A stretch of 64,000 nucleotides of DNA, taken from the NCBI GenBank assembly GCA_003524305.1, contig DQHW01000007.1:89096-153095 (forward strand), in the 5' to 3' direction. Below the pieces are notes generated by a model. The model had not been told where the DNA came from. It did no database searches and worked only from the letters and a program-made list of their open reading frames with translations. The position numbers were made by a program, and so were the translations under genes. The DNA comes from Anaerolineaceae bacterium. Its GTDB lineage: Bacteria > Chloroflexota > Anaerolineae > Anaerolineales > Anaerolineaceae. Below, piece by piece: positions 1 through 8,526 of the stretch (its first letter is position 1; each line of letters starts with the position of its first letter).

Positions 1-2340
1 TTCGGCTGCAAATTGATGGGCGCGGGATTCGTTAAAATCACCTGCGTAAGGGAGAATCGAGTAGCGGGCAGTGACCGTACCGGGCTGCGAACCGGGGAAG
101 TTGGTTTCCCAATAATTATTGGTCACCCAACCCAAAAGCATGGCGCGTTCAAGATTAATTTCAGATTGGTTGTGACCAAAATGGAAATCACCCAACTGCA
201 CCATGGGATTTTCAGGGGCGGCGATGGTGACGCCGTGCTGGCCATTGTTAAAATCCACCCAACCCTGTATGGTGAAATAATCGCGGCAGCAGCCCGGCAG
301 TTGATCTACATGCGGGCGGACAGGAACCCCGCCGATGTCAAAGCGCGCCTGGGCATTTGGCAGGTTGAATGGGAAGAGCAAGTAGGTCGCTTCAGGATGG
401 ATGCTTGTGCTCATCTGCCATTCGGCTTGAAATTCTATCTGGTCTCCATTAATGGGTAGAAAAGTGCGCTGCAAAATTTTACCAATCTTGTCATGCTCAA
501 GGATTTGTTCAATCACGGTGCCAAACGAGTGTGCATAAACCTTGTGCAATAATAATCGCGAAGGTGTAGTGCGATTGGCTTTCCACCCCGGCTGCCAGCC
601 CCTTACAGTCTCGGTTGAGACTTGCCAATCCATGGAGAATATCCCTTTGCGCGGTTCGGGGGTCTCGAAGTCAGCAACTTCTTCATGCATAAATCCGTGA
701 AGGGGTGCTATAGCCGAGCGATCAACCCATTCATAATCGAGTTGTTTATCAAACAACGAGATAATGCCGCCTTTCTGAATGTCGAAAGTGAGTTTGTAAC
801 GGGCATTTTCAACAACCGTTTCTTCACTTTCTGCGGCTTCTGCCATGCAAGTTAATTCATCCCAACTTACCACGGCATAGCCAAAAGCCGGGATTTTTAC
901 CGGTTTGAGCAGCCAACCCAGGCCGCCGTTGAACTCTCGCTCAGAGCGTCCCGTCCAAAAGTCAGTCGGTTGCGCCATACGTCCGAGAAAATGTCGGCTG
1001 GAGCTTGAGTCTGATCCCAAGCCGCGCGGAATGAGCATGTTCTTGGCCAGCGGACCGCTGATGGTGCGTTCCCACGGAAGCGGGTTGAACACCATTAATT
1101 CCGTCGGGTCGTTATGCGGAATAAAGCGTGAGAAATCTGCCAGGGCATCACGTTCAAGCAGCAGGCTGAGAGAACGCGTTGTATAAGCCATGTTCTTCTT
1201 GTGATTATCCATCGAAAGTGAATCTTCAAGCTGCGGCTCGTTTGAAGCTGTATCCGACCCCCAGGTATGTTCGCCATACAAGTTCAATATGAGCCAGGCA
1301 TGGTCACGGTAAAGTTCATGGGTTCTGTCTGACCATCTGGTGGTTGAATTCTCGAAATTATTTTGCTTGTCGGCACCAATCAAATTCACCATTGAAGACA
1401 GGGCATCTGACCTGTATAAACGGCTGCGAGAGGTGCGGTTGATGCTGGTTTCGCGGGCGGCTGAAATACAGCCAAAATTCCAATAATCTGTCCAATCCCC
1501 GCTGATGGTTTGTAATTTGGAACCATCTTTTTTTAAGCGATCCCAGAACATGCGCGGAGTGGCTGATACCAGACGCGGCGTTTTGCCTGCTTTGTTCCAT
1601 CGATCTGCGAATTCGGCAAAGGCAGCCCAGGCAGATGCGTTATCGCCGTACGGATGAAACCCTTGCAGCATCAGATAGGTCAGGGGGTAGCCGATGCTGT
1701 CGAGGTAGGTGTTTATCTTGGGCAGCCATTCAGTGAATTGGTCATCCACCTCACTGGCGAGGCCAAATTCGTTAAGTTTTGAATACTGCCAGCCATTGTT
1801 CACCGGCATTGTGCGTCGGCCGGGTGTCTGCCATAGGAACACATTTGGCCGCGGGGTTGGTGGTCCGCCGAAGTGGTGATTGATGGCCATGCTGAAGGCT
1901 TCAATCCCGGCATCCAGCAGCACGTCAGGAAGGGTCCAGTTTTGGCCGTTGATGTCGCAGTTCATGGCGTGTCGAATATCGAAACCAAATTCCTTTCGCA
2001 TCCGTTCAACAGGTCGCAAACTTTCGATAAGCTGTATGGTGTTCAGTAGAGGAGTATTGTTGGTCTGCATGGCCATCACTTCAAGCAGCCCGGCCTTCTC
2101 TGCTGTGATCAGGCGGTCGATTTCGGCGCTGGAGGCTGTTTTGAGCCAGGCCTCGAGTCCGCAGGTGGTTTCGACTGTCCAGCGGAATTGTGAGTCTGGG
2201 GGATTATTTTTATAGAGGTCGATCAAACGCAAGGCTTCGTCAATAAAACGGTACTGCATTTCCCAAAAAATTGGCTGGTCGTTGGTAAAGCCGATATCTG
2301 TATGCGTGTGGTGGATCATGTAAATCGTTTCGATCGTCAT
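1..2340 (-). CDS. GH38-type alpha-mannosidase-like glycoside hydrolase (C-terminus beyond window)
   Basis: The minus strand is open from ATG 2340 to position 1 (780 codons, no stop), so only the 3' end is missing. The N-terminus carries an H-x-H-x-D signature (HHTHTDIGFT, His11, His13 and Asp15), typical of the metal site of GH38 alpha-mannosidases. An 'AMNCDINGQNW' segment (Asp129) fits the catalytic Asp region of bacterial GH38-like proteins, and the beta-rich C-terminal half fits the mannosidase beta-domains. No signal peptide is visible, so it probably acts in the cytoplasm on imported oligosaccharides. A GTGAGG SD lies just upstream of the ATG. It is divergent from the TetR gene and shares its operator region. 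Family assignment is good; the exact substrate is not decidable here. Confidence 0.85.
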   Translation of the reverse strand, partial: MTIETIYMIHHTHTDIGFTNDQPIFWEMQYRFIDEALRLIDLYKNNPPDSQFRWTVETTCGLEAWLKTASSAEIDRLITAEKAGLLEVMAMQTNNTPLLNTIQLIESLRPVERMRKEFGFDIRHAMNCDINGQNWTLPDVLLDAGIEAFSMAINHHFGGPPTPRPNVFLWQTPGRRTMPVNNGWQYSKLNEFGLASEVDDQFTEWLPKINTYLDSIGYPLTYLMLQGFHPYGDNASAWAAFAEFADRWNKAGKTPRLVSATPRMFWDRLKKDGSKLQTISGDWTDYWNFGCISAARETSINRTSRSRLYRSDALSSMVNLIGADKQNNFENSTTRWSDRTHELYRDHAWLILNLYGEHTWGSDTASNEPQLEDSLSMDNHKKNMAYTTRSLSLLLERDALADFSRFIPHNDPTELMVFNPLPWERTISGPLAKNMLIPRGLGSDSSSSRHFLGRMAQPTDFWTGRSEREFNGGLGWLLKPVKIPAFGYAVVSWDELTCMAEAAESEETVVENARYKLTFDIQKGGIISLFDKQLDYEWVDRSAIAPLHGFMHEEVADFETPEPRKGIFSMDWQVSTETVRGWQPGWKANRTTPSRLLLHKVYAHSFGTVIEQILEHDKIGKILQRTFLPINGDQIEFQAEWQMSTSIHPEATYLLFPFNLPNAQARFDIGGVPVRPHVDQLPGCCRDYFTIQGWVDFNNGQHGVTIAAPENPMVQLGDFHFGHNQSEINLERAMLLGWVTNNYWETNFPGSQPGTVTARYSILPYAGDFNESRAHQFAAE

Positions 2341-2394
2341 AATGCCTCACAGGGTCGGTTGGTCCAGAGACCAGTATATTGGGATTGAAATATC

Positions 2395-2437
2395 TTGACG
2401 TTGTCAATATTATATATTTAATCTTGACACTGTCAAG
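2395..2437. promoter_or_regulatory. Divergent promoter region with paired palindromic operators
   Basis: Two perfect palindromes share the core TTGAC-N3-GTCAA: 2395-2407 and 2423-2437 (the second extended to CTTGAC-ACT-GTCAAG), with centres 29 bp apart. On the minus strand TTGACA (2436-2431), a 16-bp spacer and TATAAT (2414-2409) form a consensus sigma-70 promoter for the GH38 gene. One palindrome covers its -35 and the other lies just after its -10. On the plus strand TTGACG (2395-2400), N16 and TTTAAT (2417-2422) form a weaker promoter towards the TetR gene. The adjacent TetR protein is the likely ligand. A third inverted repeat of different sequence, TGGTC-N4-GACCA, lies at 2360-2373. Confidence 0.75.
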
Positions 2438-2458
2438 GTAAAAAGGTAGGATTGTGAC

Positions 2459-3091
2459 ATGGAATCAAAAAGATATCATCATGGCGATTTGAAAAAAACA
2501 CTCATCCAGGCAGGGATTGAAATTCTGGCTGAAGAAGGTGTAGGTGCACTGAGCTTAAGAAAGGTGGCTCAGAAGGCAGGTGTCAGTCACAATGCACCTT
2601 ATTTCCATTTTGCTGATAAACAGGCGTTGATCGCAGCTATCTCTACCGAGGGTTACCGCACCCTTTACGAACAGCTTGTTAATATACAAGAAACTTATCA
2701 AGAAGATCCGCGAAGACAGTTGGTTGAAGCGGCATTTATGTATCTGCGCTTTGCCCAATCCAAACCTGCGCACTTCAAAGTGACCTTTTCTAATGCGGTG
2801 GAGCGTGAAGATGCCTATCCAGCCCTGGTTGAAATGGCAAACTATCTTTTGGGCGAGTTGATCAAAATCGTGGATGCTTGTCAGAAGGCTGGCATTCTTC
2901 ATCCAGCCCCCGTTGGAGCGATGGCGGTGAGTGTTTGGAGCGCCGTTCACGGATTCACCAGCTTGTTTATCGATGGACAATCCATGCACGAACGGCTCAA
3001 AATTGCACCTGTCGATCAACTCTTGATCTTTACATTAAATCAATTTAGTATTGCTGATTGGTCCGCGGACCAGTTTCCGCTGCCAGATTAA
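2459..3091 (+). CDS. TetR/AcrR family transcriptional regulator
   Basis: 210 aa. The N-terminal TetR DNA-binding domain (about residues 10-57) contains the helix-turn-helix 'SLRKVAQKAGVSHNAPYFHF' followed by the usual Asp-Lys. The C-terminal ligand domain (residues 80-195) resembles the TetR_C/WHG type. ATG 2459 follows an AGG-rich leader. It is divergent from the GH38 gene and 24 bp upstream of GH31, so it probably leads the GH31-GH35 transcript and represses the whole cluster through the palindromes at 2395-2437. TetR regulators of sugar clusters are less common than LacI or AraC, so the inducer is open. Confidence 0.9.
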   Translation: MESKRYHHGDLKKTLIQAGIEILAEEGVGALSLRKVAQKAGVSHNAPYFHFADKQALIAAISTEGYRTLYEQLVNIQETYQEDPRRQLVEAAFMYLRFAQSKPAHFKVTFSNAVEREDAYPALVEMANYLLGELIKIVDACQKAGILHPAPVGAMAVSVWSAVHGFTSLFIDGQSMHERLKIAPVDQLLIFTLNQFSIADWSADQFPLPD

Positions 3092-3115
3092 TTTTATTGA
3101 AAGGTTGGATTCAAA

Positions 3116-5356
3116 ATGCCACTTCCACCAGTTCCAGAATTTCACCCCCTGGCACAGCCTGAAGCAGTTGTAAGCGTTGGTGGTGCCCGATTTTCCGTTT
3201 TAACTGACCGCCTCATACGTCTTGAATTCAGTAAAGATGAGCATTTTGAAGACCGACCATCGCAGGCTTTCTGGCACCGCTGGCAGCCTGTGCCGGCTTT
3301 CAAAAAGTCCATCTCGGATGGGTTGGTCGAGATTGAAACGGATTTTCTGCACCTCAAATATATTCCAACAACCAGAGGTTTCAGCCAAAAAAATCTTTCA
3401 ATCCGGTTGAAACAGTCTGATGTCACCTGGAAATACGGTGATAAAAGCTCGGATAATTTGTTGGGAACCGCCCGTACCCTGGATGGGGATGCTGGAACCA
3501 CAAAATTGGAAAACGGGTTGCTCTCCAAATCCGGTTGGGCGGTTATGGATGATTCCGACACGCCTGTTTTCACAAATTTTGGTTGGGTAGATGCACGCGA
3601 TCACGTCAAATCCAGAAAGCCGCTTTCATCTCTACTCAATACGTTTTCAGCGAAATCCAAAGACCTGTATTTCTTTGGATACGGCACAGATTATGCTGCC
3701 TGTCTGTCTGATTACATACACATTTCCGGGCCAATCCCCATGATTCCGCGTTACATTTTGGGCAACTGGTGGAGCCGCTATTGGGAGTATACCCAGGATG
3801 AGCTCAAAAGCTTGATGCAGGATTTTCAGGCAAATGATGTGCCGCTTTCGGTTTGCATCATAGACATGGACTGGCACATCACCAAAACAGGTAACAAGTC
3901 CGACGGCTGGACGGGTTATACCTGGAACCGGAAGCTTTTTCCTGACCCCGAAGGGTTGATTGAATGGTTTCATTCCCAGGGGCTGCGAACGGCACTCAAC
4001 CTGCACCCTGCCAATGGGGTCTACCCGCATGAAGAACAATACACGCGTTTAGCCGAGTGGATGGGGGTTGACCCGGCTTCTCAAAAACAAATTCCCTTTG
4101 ATATTGCAGATCCGCGATTCATGGAAGGTTACTTTGATATTTTGCACCATCCCTTTGAGGAGATGGTTTCAAGAAAGAAGGATTCAAGTTCGAGCCAGAA
4201 TGAAGGGGTGGATTTCTGGTGGATGGATTATCAACAGAAAAAGACCAGCAATATCCCTGGTTTGGATCCGCTCTGGCTGCTGAACCACCTGCATTATCAA
4301 GACCTTGGCCGGGATGGACGTAAAAGACCCTTCGTATTCTCGCGCTGGGGCGGACTGGGTAATCACCGCTATCCGATTGGTTTTAGCGGCGATACTTTCG
4401 TGCGTTGGCGCACCCTTGCATTTCAGCCTTACTTTACTTCCACGGCGGCCAATGTGGCTTACGGCTGGTGGAGCCACGATCTTGGCGGCCACATGATGGA
4501 TGACCTGACGCCTGAGCTTTACTTGCGCTGGCTTCAGTTTGGTGTCTTCAGCCCTATCTTCCGCATGCATTCCACAAAACGAGCCAGCCTTGAGCGCCGT
4601 CCATGGATGAAACCTGAACGCATCTTCAAGGCTTCACGTTCTGTCATGCAGTTGAGGTATGCATTGATCCCTTATATTTACAGCATGGCATGGAAAGCCC
4701 ACAAGAGCGGCATCAGCCTGGTGGCCCCCATGTATTACGGCAACATGGATTCGCCGCAGGCTTTCGAAGCCAAAGACCAATATTTCTTTGGTTCGGAACT
4801 GATTGCTGCTCCGATTACAGAACCCGCGAACAACGATACTCACCTGGTCAACAAACGAGTCTGGCTGCCAGACGGAACCTGGACTCATTTTTTCACAGGT
4901 GAACATTTCATCGGTAACCAATGGCACGCAATTTCGGCTGACCTTGAAGATATCCCTGTTTTTGCCAAACCGGGAGCGATTGTTCCGTTGGCACCATTTG
5001 TAGCTCGGGGCGGGGTAGATAACCCTGACGTGTTGGATGTTTATGTGTTCCCCGGTGCGGATAATTCATTTGAGCTTTACGAAGACGATGGTTTGACCAC
5101 AGATTATCAGTGCGGAGAATTTTGTATCACGCGATTCACACTCCAGGACGGCGTTTTCACCATCCACGCTGCCAATGGTAATTTGCATCTCATTCCGGCA
5201 AGCCGCACCTACCGTATTCACTTACGCGGTGTGGATCAGACCTCATCAGATCACGTTTCTGGTGAGTACAACTCTCAAACACGCACTCTCTCGATCGAAC
5301 CCTTTGTGCTCCCATCCAATCATAGCTGCTCAATTAATTTCAAGGAGTCAAAATGA
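3116..5356 (+). CDS. GH31 family alpha-glucosidase/alpha-xylosidase
   Basis: 746 aa, no signal peptide. An N-terminal beta-sandwich (about 15-200) precedes the (beta/alpha)8 barrel (about 210-560) and C-terminal beta domains. The GH31 catalytic nucleophile is Asp371 in 'WWMDYQQ'. The acid/base is Asp426 in 'IGFSGDT', after the family motif 'SRWGGLGNHRYP'. It hydrolyses terminal alpha-linked glucose or xylose. The start follows GAAAGGTTGG. Its stop overlaps the GH35 start (ATGA), showing translational coupling. The pairing with a beta-galactosidase fits breakdown of branched plant oligosaccharides such as xyloglucan fragments, but the sequence does not separate alpha-glucosidase from alpha-xylosidase. 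Confidence 0.92.
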   Translation: MPLPPVPEFHPLAQPEAVVSVGGARFSVLTDRLIRLEFSKDEHFEDRPSQAFWHRWQPVPAFKKSISDGLVEIETDFLHLKYIPTTRGFSQKNLSIRLKQSDVTWKYGDKSSDNLLGTARTLDGDAGTTKLENGLLSKSGWAVMDDSDTPVFTNFGWVDARDHVKSRKPLSSLLNTFSAKSKDLYFFGYGTDYAACLSDYIHISGPIPMIPRYILGNWWSRYWEYTQDELKSLMQDFQANDVPLSVCIIDMDWHITKTGNKSDGWTGYTWNRKLFPDPEGLIEWFHSQGLRTALNLHPANGVYPHEEQYTRLAEWMGVDPASQKQIPFDIADPRFMEGYFDILHHPFEEMVSRKKDSSSSQNEGVDFWWMDYQQKKTSNIPGLDPLWLLNHLHYQDLGRDGRKRPFVFSRWGGLGNHRYPIGFSGDTFVRWRTLAFQPYFTSTAANVAYGWWSHDLGGHMMDDLTPELYLRWLQFGVFSPIFRMHSTKRASLERRPWMKPERIFKASRSVMQLRYALIPYIYSMAWKAHKSGISLVAPMYYGNMDSPQAFEAKDQYFFGSELIAAPITEPANNDTHLVNKRVWLPDGTWTHFFTGEHFIGNQWHAISADLEDIPVFAKPGAIVPLAPFVARGGVDNPDVLDVYVFPGADNSFELYEDDGLTTDYQCGEFCITRFTLQDGVFTIHAANGNLHLIPASRTYRIHLRGVDQTSSDHVSGEYNSQTRTLSIEPFVLPSNHSCSINFKESK

Positions 5357-7086
5357 CTTTAATAGTAGCTGGAGATCATTTCGTGTTGGATGGAAAACCA
5401 TTCCGCATTCTTTCGGGCGCCATGCATTATTTCCGCGTTCCGTGTGAATATTGGGATGACCGACTCGAAAAAGCGCGATTGATGGGGCTCAATACCATCG
5501 AGACATATGTTGCCTGGAATCTACATGAGCCAAAACCGGGTGAATTCCATTTTGAGGGTAATCTTGATATTGAAGCATTTATTCAAGCAGCGGCGCAACA
5601 CGGACTCAAAGTGATCTTGCGACCTGGCCCCTATATTTGCTCAGAGTGGGATTTTGGCGGGCTGCCGGCCTGGCTGCTTAAAGATCCGCAAATGCGGGTA
5701 CGTTGTGCTTACCCTCCTTTCCTCGCGGCAATGGATCGGTTTTTTGAGGCACTGTTAAAACCACTGATTTCGCTGCAATATTCAAGAGGCGGCCCAATCA
5801 TCATGGTGCAAGTTGAGAATGAATATGGTAGCTATGGCGATGATAAGGTTTACTTGGCGCATATACGCGAATCTTTGCGCCGAATTGGGATCGAGGAATT
5901 TCTTTTTACCTCTGACGGTGAACAGGGGCGCAACCTTAAAGCCGGCATGTTGGATGGTGTCTTTGCCACGGTGAATTTTGATCATGCTCCTGAACACGCG
6001 TTTAACTTGCTTCGACGACTGCAACCTGATGGGCCGTTGATGTGTTCCGAGTTTTGGGTTGGCTGGTTCGACCACTGGAAGCTCTGGCATGAAACCCGGC
6101 CGGCCTTCAGAGTGGCCACCATCTTTGAAAGAATGCTGAAAGTCGGGGCTTCGGTAAATCTCTACATGTGGCACGGCGGCACTAACTTTGGCTTTATGAA
6201 CGGAGCCAATCACGTTTTTGGTAAATACCTTTCGATTGTTAATTCATATGATTATGATGCTCCGCTTTCTGAGGCAGGTGATATCACCAAAAAATATCTT
6301 AAACTGCGCAAGGTGATCAGTAAGTTTGCACCCGTGCCTGATGAGCCATTGCCTGCGGCCAGCCCTAAACTACAGATTGAGCAAGTGGATATTACCGATG
6401 GTGTTTCGTTGTGGAAGGCACTTCCAGCCCTCTCGACACCCGTGCGTTTGGCGAACCCTGAACCCATGGAATACCTTGATCAGAATTACGGTTTCATTCT
6501 CTACCGCACCCGGTTGAGCGGACCTCAAAGCGGATCGCTGTCGATCAATGGGCTGCGCGACCGCGCCCAGGTTTTTCTGGATGGAAAAGCGATTGGGGTT
6601 TTACGCCGCAACCGTCCAAACCAGGGTTTGAGAATCGAAGTGCCTGAAGGTGGAGCCCAACTGGATATTCTGGTTGAAAACATGGGACGAATCAATTTTG
6701 GCCCTGAACTGATGGATCGCAAGGGAATCCTTGGGGGAGTGATATTGAACGGTCATTATGTTTTCGATTGGGAAGCATTCTGTCTGCCGCTGGAGGATCT
6801 ATCCGGGCTTGAGTTTGCCAAAACAGAAAATTCTCTGAAAGAACCATCTTTTTATCGAGCAGAGTTTTTGATTGATCAACCGCTTGATACTTTTCTCAAG
6901 CTGCCTGGCTGGGAAAAAGGTGTCGCCTGGGTCAACGGCTTTAACCTCGGACGCTACTGGAAGGTTGGTCCCCAACAAGCACTTTATGTGCCGGCAACGG
7001 TTTTAAAGCCTGGCAGAAACGAATTGACCTTGTTTGAGTTGCATGGCACTAGCAAAATGCAAGCTCGCTTTAGTTCGAAATCATAG
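5353..7086 (+). CDS. GH35 family beta-galactosidase
   Basis: 577 aa, close to the bacterial GH35 length. The N-terminal barrel begins with 'SGAMHYFRVP' and contains the family block 'RPGPYICSEWDFGGLP'. The acid/base is Glu157 in 'VENEYG' and the nucleophile is Glu233 in 'CSEFWVGW'. C-terminal jelly-roll domains (about 380-570) follow, ending in the motif 'WVNGFNLGRYW'. No signal peptide, so a cytoplasmic exo-beta-galactosidase on imported oligosaccharides is likely. It overlaps the GH31 gene by 4 bp and is followed by a hairpin terminator, marking the end of the TetR-GH31-GH35 transcript. Confidence 0.93.
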   Translation: MTLIVAGDHFVLDGKPFRILSGAMHYFRVPCEYWDDRLEKARLMGLNTIETYVAWNLHEPKPGEFHFEGNLDIEAFIQAAAQHGLKVILRPGPYICSEWDFGGLPAWLLKDPQMRVRCAYPPFLAAMDRFFEALLKPLISLQYSRGGPIIMVQVENEYGSYGDDKVYLAHIRESLRRIGIEEFLFTSDGEQGRNLKAGMLDGVFATVNFDHAPEHAFNLLRRLQPDGPLMCSEFWVGWFDHWKLWHETRPAFRVATIFERMLKVGASVNLYMWHGGTNFGFMNGANHVFGKYLSIVNSYDYDAPLSEAGDITKKYLKLRKVISKFAPVPDEPLPAASPKLQIEQVDITDGVSLWKALPALSTPVRLANPEPMEYLDQNYGFILYRTRLSGPQSGSLSINGLRDRAQVFLDGKAIGVLRRNRPNQGLRIEVPEGGAQLDILVENMGRINFGPELMDRKGILGGVILNGHYVFDWEAFCLPLEDLSGLEFAKTENSLKEPSFYRAEFLIDQPLDTFLKLPGWEKGVAWVNGFNLGRYWKVGPQQALYVPATVLKPGRNELTLFELHGTSKMQARFSSKS

Positions 7087-7106
7087 ACAAAAATGATAGG
7101 TAAATG

Positions 7107-7148
7107 AACAGGATGGGTTCTTGATGGCAAACACATCCTGTTTTTTAT
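7107..7148 (+). terminator. Rho-independent terminator after the GH35 gene
   Basis: A 9-bp stem (AACAGGATG at 7107-7115 with CATCCTGTT at 7134-7142) is followed by a T-rich run. The loop is rather long (18 nt). It lies 20 bp after the GH35 stop. Confidence 0.75.
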
Positions 7149-7177
7149 TTTGGAAGAAACAACACATTTTGAGCGTG

Positions 7178-8215
7178 TTAAACGGGTAGGGTTGCAACAG
7201 AAGCGCGTTCGATCAAGTGACACGGCAAAATTATGGCATTCTGATTTACTTGATTTCCTTCTGTCAGCTCAAGCAGCATTTTTGCGCTTTCATGACCTAT
7301 TTCGTGATTGGGTACCTGGATGGTGGTTAACGGAACAGGTAGATAGCTGGCAATCTCGCGGTTGTCAAAACCGATGATGGAGAGGTCCCGTGGGATTTTC
7401 AAGCCGGATTCCTGGGCGGAGTTAATGCAGCCCGCAGCCATGAGGTCATTCATCACAAAGATTGCGGTAGGACGGTAAGGCAGTGCTAAAATATTTTTCA
7501 TCTGCTCATAGCCAGATGGATACTCCCAGTCGCCGTAAAAAATGGATTCATCTCTGACTGGTAGATCGGCATTGTTAAGTGATGTTATGTACCCCTCCAT
7601 ACGTTGGTGAGTCGGGAAGGAATCTGGATGGCCTGCAAGGATGGCAATTTCACGGTGCCCGTGCTTGATCAGGTAATTAACTGCATCCATGGCGCCGTCT
7701 ATATTATTGTAAGACACGTAATGATCGTGTTTGGACCCGTGTGAATATGCATAAACGAAAGGGATTTCGATGGGGTTGATGATGTTGTCAATGTGGCGGT
7801 CGTGCAACCCCACATAGATGATTCCATCCACGTGTGAACGCAGCATTTGTTGAACGCTGTTATTAATATAAGTTTTATAATCCGCGATTTGATCATACTG
7901 GTTGTAAAGCTTTTCCAGCATGTGCAAATCGCTAAGGATCATTTGATAACCATGCTCCTCGAGGCTTTCTTCAATGCCATTCACAATGTCTGCGATCGGC
8001 ATACCACGGATGTCTTCGACAAGGACGCCGATGGTTAATGTTTTTCCCATTCGCAGCGATTTTGCGAGCGAGTGCGGAGAAAAATTAGTCTGGGCAATGG
8101 CTTCATTGATGCGTCTGGTAGTATCTTCACTGAGTTGTTTATTGCCATTGATCACATAAGAAACAGAGGCGATGGATACACCCGCTAATTTTGCAATGTC
8201 TTTTAACGTCGTCAT
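7178..8215 (-). CDS. LacI family transcriptional regulator
   Basis: 345 aa. The N-terminal helix-turn-helix 'TLKDIAKLAGVSIASVSYVI' and hinge helix (to about residue 60) are classic LacI. Residues 62-340 form the periplasmic-binding-protein-like sensor domain. ATG 8215 has GAGGG upstream. It is divergent from the GH127 operon, whose promoter carries two identical 14-bp near-palindromes (8413 and 8486) of the LacI-family type centred on CG, so it probably represses the arabinofuranoside operon until a sugar binds. The ligand is inferred from the operon, not from the protein. Confidence 0.95.
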   Translation of the reverse strand: MTTLKDIAKLAGVSIASVSYVINGNKQLSEDTTRRINEAIAQTNFSPHSLAKSLRMGKTLTIGVLVEDIRGMPIADIVNGIEESLEEHGYQMILSDLHMLEKLYNQYDQIADYKTYINNSVQQMLRSHVDGIIYVGLHDRHIDNIINPIEIPFVYAYSHGSKHDHYVSYNNIDGAMDAVNYLIKHGHREIAILAGHPDSFPTHQRMEGYITSLNNADLPVRDESIFYGDWEYPSGYEQMKNILALPYRPTAIFVMNDLMAAGCINSAQESGLKIPRDLSIIGFDNREIASYLPVPLTTIQVPNHEIGHESAKMLLELTEGNQVNQNAIILPCHLIERASVATLPV

Positions 8216-8368
8216 GTTTCAATCCCTCTACCCAGGTTATATATTGTTCTACACTTCACCGCTTAAAAATCAAACCGTCATGTATTTATACCTTTTTGTC
8301 CAAATATATTCAACCAGATGGTGAAAAACCAGTTTATAACGAATTTTGTGAATCAAGAAAATTGGGTA

Positions 8369-8397
8369 TTGACATTGCCTTTAAATTCTTCTATAAT
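8369..8397 (+). promoter_or_regulatory. Consensus sigma-70 promoter of the GH127 operon
   Basis: TTGACA at 8369-8374, a 17-bp spacer and TATAAT at 8392-8397 match the consensus in every position. Transcription should start near 8404, giving a leader of about 120 nt that contains both LacI-type operators. Confidence 0.85.
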
Positions 8398-8412
8398 TTT
8401 GACATCAGCTTA

Positions 8413-8426
8413 GTTAAACGATTAAC
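8413..8426. promoter_or_regulatory. LacI-type operator O1
   Basis: GTTAAACGATTAAC, a near-palindrome with a central CG, starts about 9 bp after the predicted transcription start. An identical copy lies 73 bp downstream. Confidence 0.8.
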
Positions 8427-8485
8427 CCAATTTTATCATGACTTCCAATTAATATCGGTAATTCGAAATTTTTTTATCATAGCAA

Positions 8486-8499
8486 GTTAAACGATTAAC
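8486..8499. promoter_or_regulatory. LacI-type operator O2
   Basis: An exact second copy of GTTAAACGATTAAC in the leader, 73 bp from the first, which is close to seven helical turns. A LacI dimer pair could loop the DNA between them. It sits 27 bp before the GH127 start. Confidence 0.8.
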
Positions 8500-8526
8500 T
8501 ACGCACAAGTTAGGAGTTCTTATCTA

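Noticed and set aside
13..2215. Several plus-strand frames in the first 2.2 kb
   Set aside because: They are antisense to one uninterrupted minus-strand GH38 frame with recognisable motifs.
8191..8490. 99-codon plus-strand frame in front of GH127
   Set aside because: It overlaps the LacI start, the consensus promoter and both operators, and has no plausible SD or protein-like composition.
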